DNA of 64,000 bases from Theocolax elegans (Eukaryota; Arthropoda; Insecta; Hymenoptera; Cerocephalidae). The notes under the pieces were generated by a model. It saw only the letters and a list, made by a program, of their open reading frames with translations, was not told where the DNA came from and made no database searches. Every line of letters begins with the position of its first letter. The first letter of the stretch is position 1. Position numbers and translations under genes: made by a program. Positions 63,330 through 64,000 of this stretch are shown here, in pieces. Where the stretch lies: assembly GCA_026168455.1 (NCBI GenBank), contig CM047425.1:86555580-86619579 (forward strand), given 5' to 3'.

Positions 63330-64000
63330 TTGTACAGCCTATGTGCCGGCTCACCGGTGAGCTTGCGCCTTCGAGCTTTGTCTGCGCGCGCAGTCTTGGT
63401 ACGAGAGCCACGCTTTCCTTCGCGGCAACGTGTTATCGCTCAGCTCAGTAGCAGGCCGCGCGCTCAGCTGCCCGCGTGTCTTCACGCGTTGCCTCTCGGT
63501 TACCTGCTCCACAAATAAGTTAATGGTCCAGCCATAAGTATTCTTTAAAAAGAAATCTATCCCTTAATTGAAATAAACTTGAAAGAAAGAAGCTAGAGAA
63601 AAATAACTATCGATAGTTACTCGCATATCAAGCAAGTAATATCGTGCAATGTAAAAAAAAAGGTCGGAAAGTGTTGTAAAAACTGCCGAATGGGACGGTT
63701 GGGATAGTTTTAAAGTAATAGTCACGAGGATGTTACGTGTGCTGGGTGCAGTGATATTTTGTTGACATTAGCATTGAGAGATCTACAGGTGTCCCGCGCG
63801 ACGCCACCAGAGCTACTGGATGGGAAAGAAGCGGTCAATTAATCAGTGAACAAAAGTGCGCGCGTGTCTGGTTAATTAACGGCTAGTCGCAGAAAAGTTG
63901 AAGGTAGGTGGAGCTACGATGTAAATTGCGAGATTTTTATTACGATGATGCTTTGGTTGCATTTATCCAAGCTAGCTCGTTCGACCTCAGTTTCCATTCT
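63330..64000 (+). promoter_or_regulatory. CpG-rich island at the window edge, possible gene 5' end
   Basis: The island contains a perfect 14-bp palindrome GCTCACCGGTGAGC (63349-63362), dense CpG ('tctgcgcgcgcag' near 63380) and, at 63901-63908, a splice-donor-like AAG|GTAGGTG. The 129-codon ORF at 63129-63518 passes through it. Its second half is Arg/Leu/Ala/Pro-rich and its first half ordinary AT-rich sequence, so I treat it as a chance ORF. A non-coding first exon with its promoter is plausible; the rest of any gene would lie beyond 64000. Confidence 0.25.

Noticed and set aside
63129..63518. 129-codon ORF near the right end
   Set aside because: It does not start at ATG and has a composition break in the middle following the DNA composition. 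No recognised domain; more likely a chance ORF through a CpG island.
1..64000. CRISPR array, operons or a prokaryotic system
   Set aside because: No regularly spaced short repeats with unique spacers, no ribosome-binding sites and no dense coding; the window is eukaryotic in character.
1..64000. Endogenous viral element
   Set aside because: The only reverse-transcriptase ORF is of LINE type with an APE endonuclease; no LTRs, gag/env-like or other viral reading frames were recognised.

Overview
The window looks like AT-rich nuclear DNA from an insect, possibly a hymenopteran. It is overwhelmingly non-coding. There are no operons, Shine-Dalgarno sites or dense long ORFs. There is one long ORF, a LINE endonuclease/reverse transcriptase, plus many palindromic MITE-like elements, microsatellites and GC-richer islands scattered in AT-rich spacer. 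The assignment to insects rests on the style of the repeats and of the two decayed protein relics, read by eye; no search could be run. I find no host protein-coding gene I can defend, and no convincing tRNA or miRNA gene.

Layout. 1-15 kb is AT-rich spacer with islands at about 5.0-5.3, 6.5-6.9, 8.7-9.4, 10.6-11.0 and 13.5-14.3 kb, and one copy of a degenerate repeat (3.59-3.97 kb). 15.0-18.3 kb is a nest of palindromic repeats: an outer inverted repeat enclosing a fold-back element, a second 629-bp fold-back element with a short target duplication, and a hammerhead-ribozyme-like motif. 18.3-27.7 kb is spacer with a zinc-finger fragment typical of pogo-like transposase C-termini (23.2-23.45 kb) and a 138-bp MITE (24.15 kb). 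27.77-31.5 kb is a CR1/L2-group LINE whose ORF2 is open for 942 codons but lacks part of reverse-transcriptase motif A. It lies between two TC-rich tracts.

31.5-37.6 kb holds a degenerate tandem repeat, a truncated SINE-like copy and a (TG)n/(CA)n/(TA)n tract. A nearly perfect fold-back element lies at 37.6-37.9 kb. 38.08-45.05 kb is a mosaic of nearly identical duplicated blocks. Two of them carry a roughly 450-bp element whose head is recognisably derived from 5S rRNA on the minus strand. A minus-strand pseudogene of a multicopy insect protein family follows at 45.6-46.5 kb. The rest, 46.5-64 kb, is spacer with further islands, a half copy of the fold-back family (51.7 kb), a 174-bp MITE (61.7 kb), and a CpG-rich island at the right end that could be the 5' end of a gene leaving the window.

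The interest lies in the mobile elements: a 5S-derived SINE-like family, hammerhead-like motifs inside a fold-back element, a LINE with a UGA-CGG junction between same-frame ORFs, and a block duplication mosaic that may be partly an assembly artefact.
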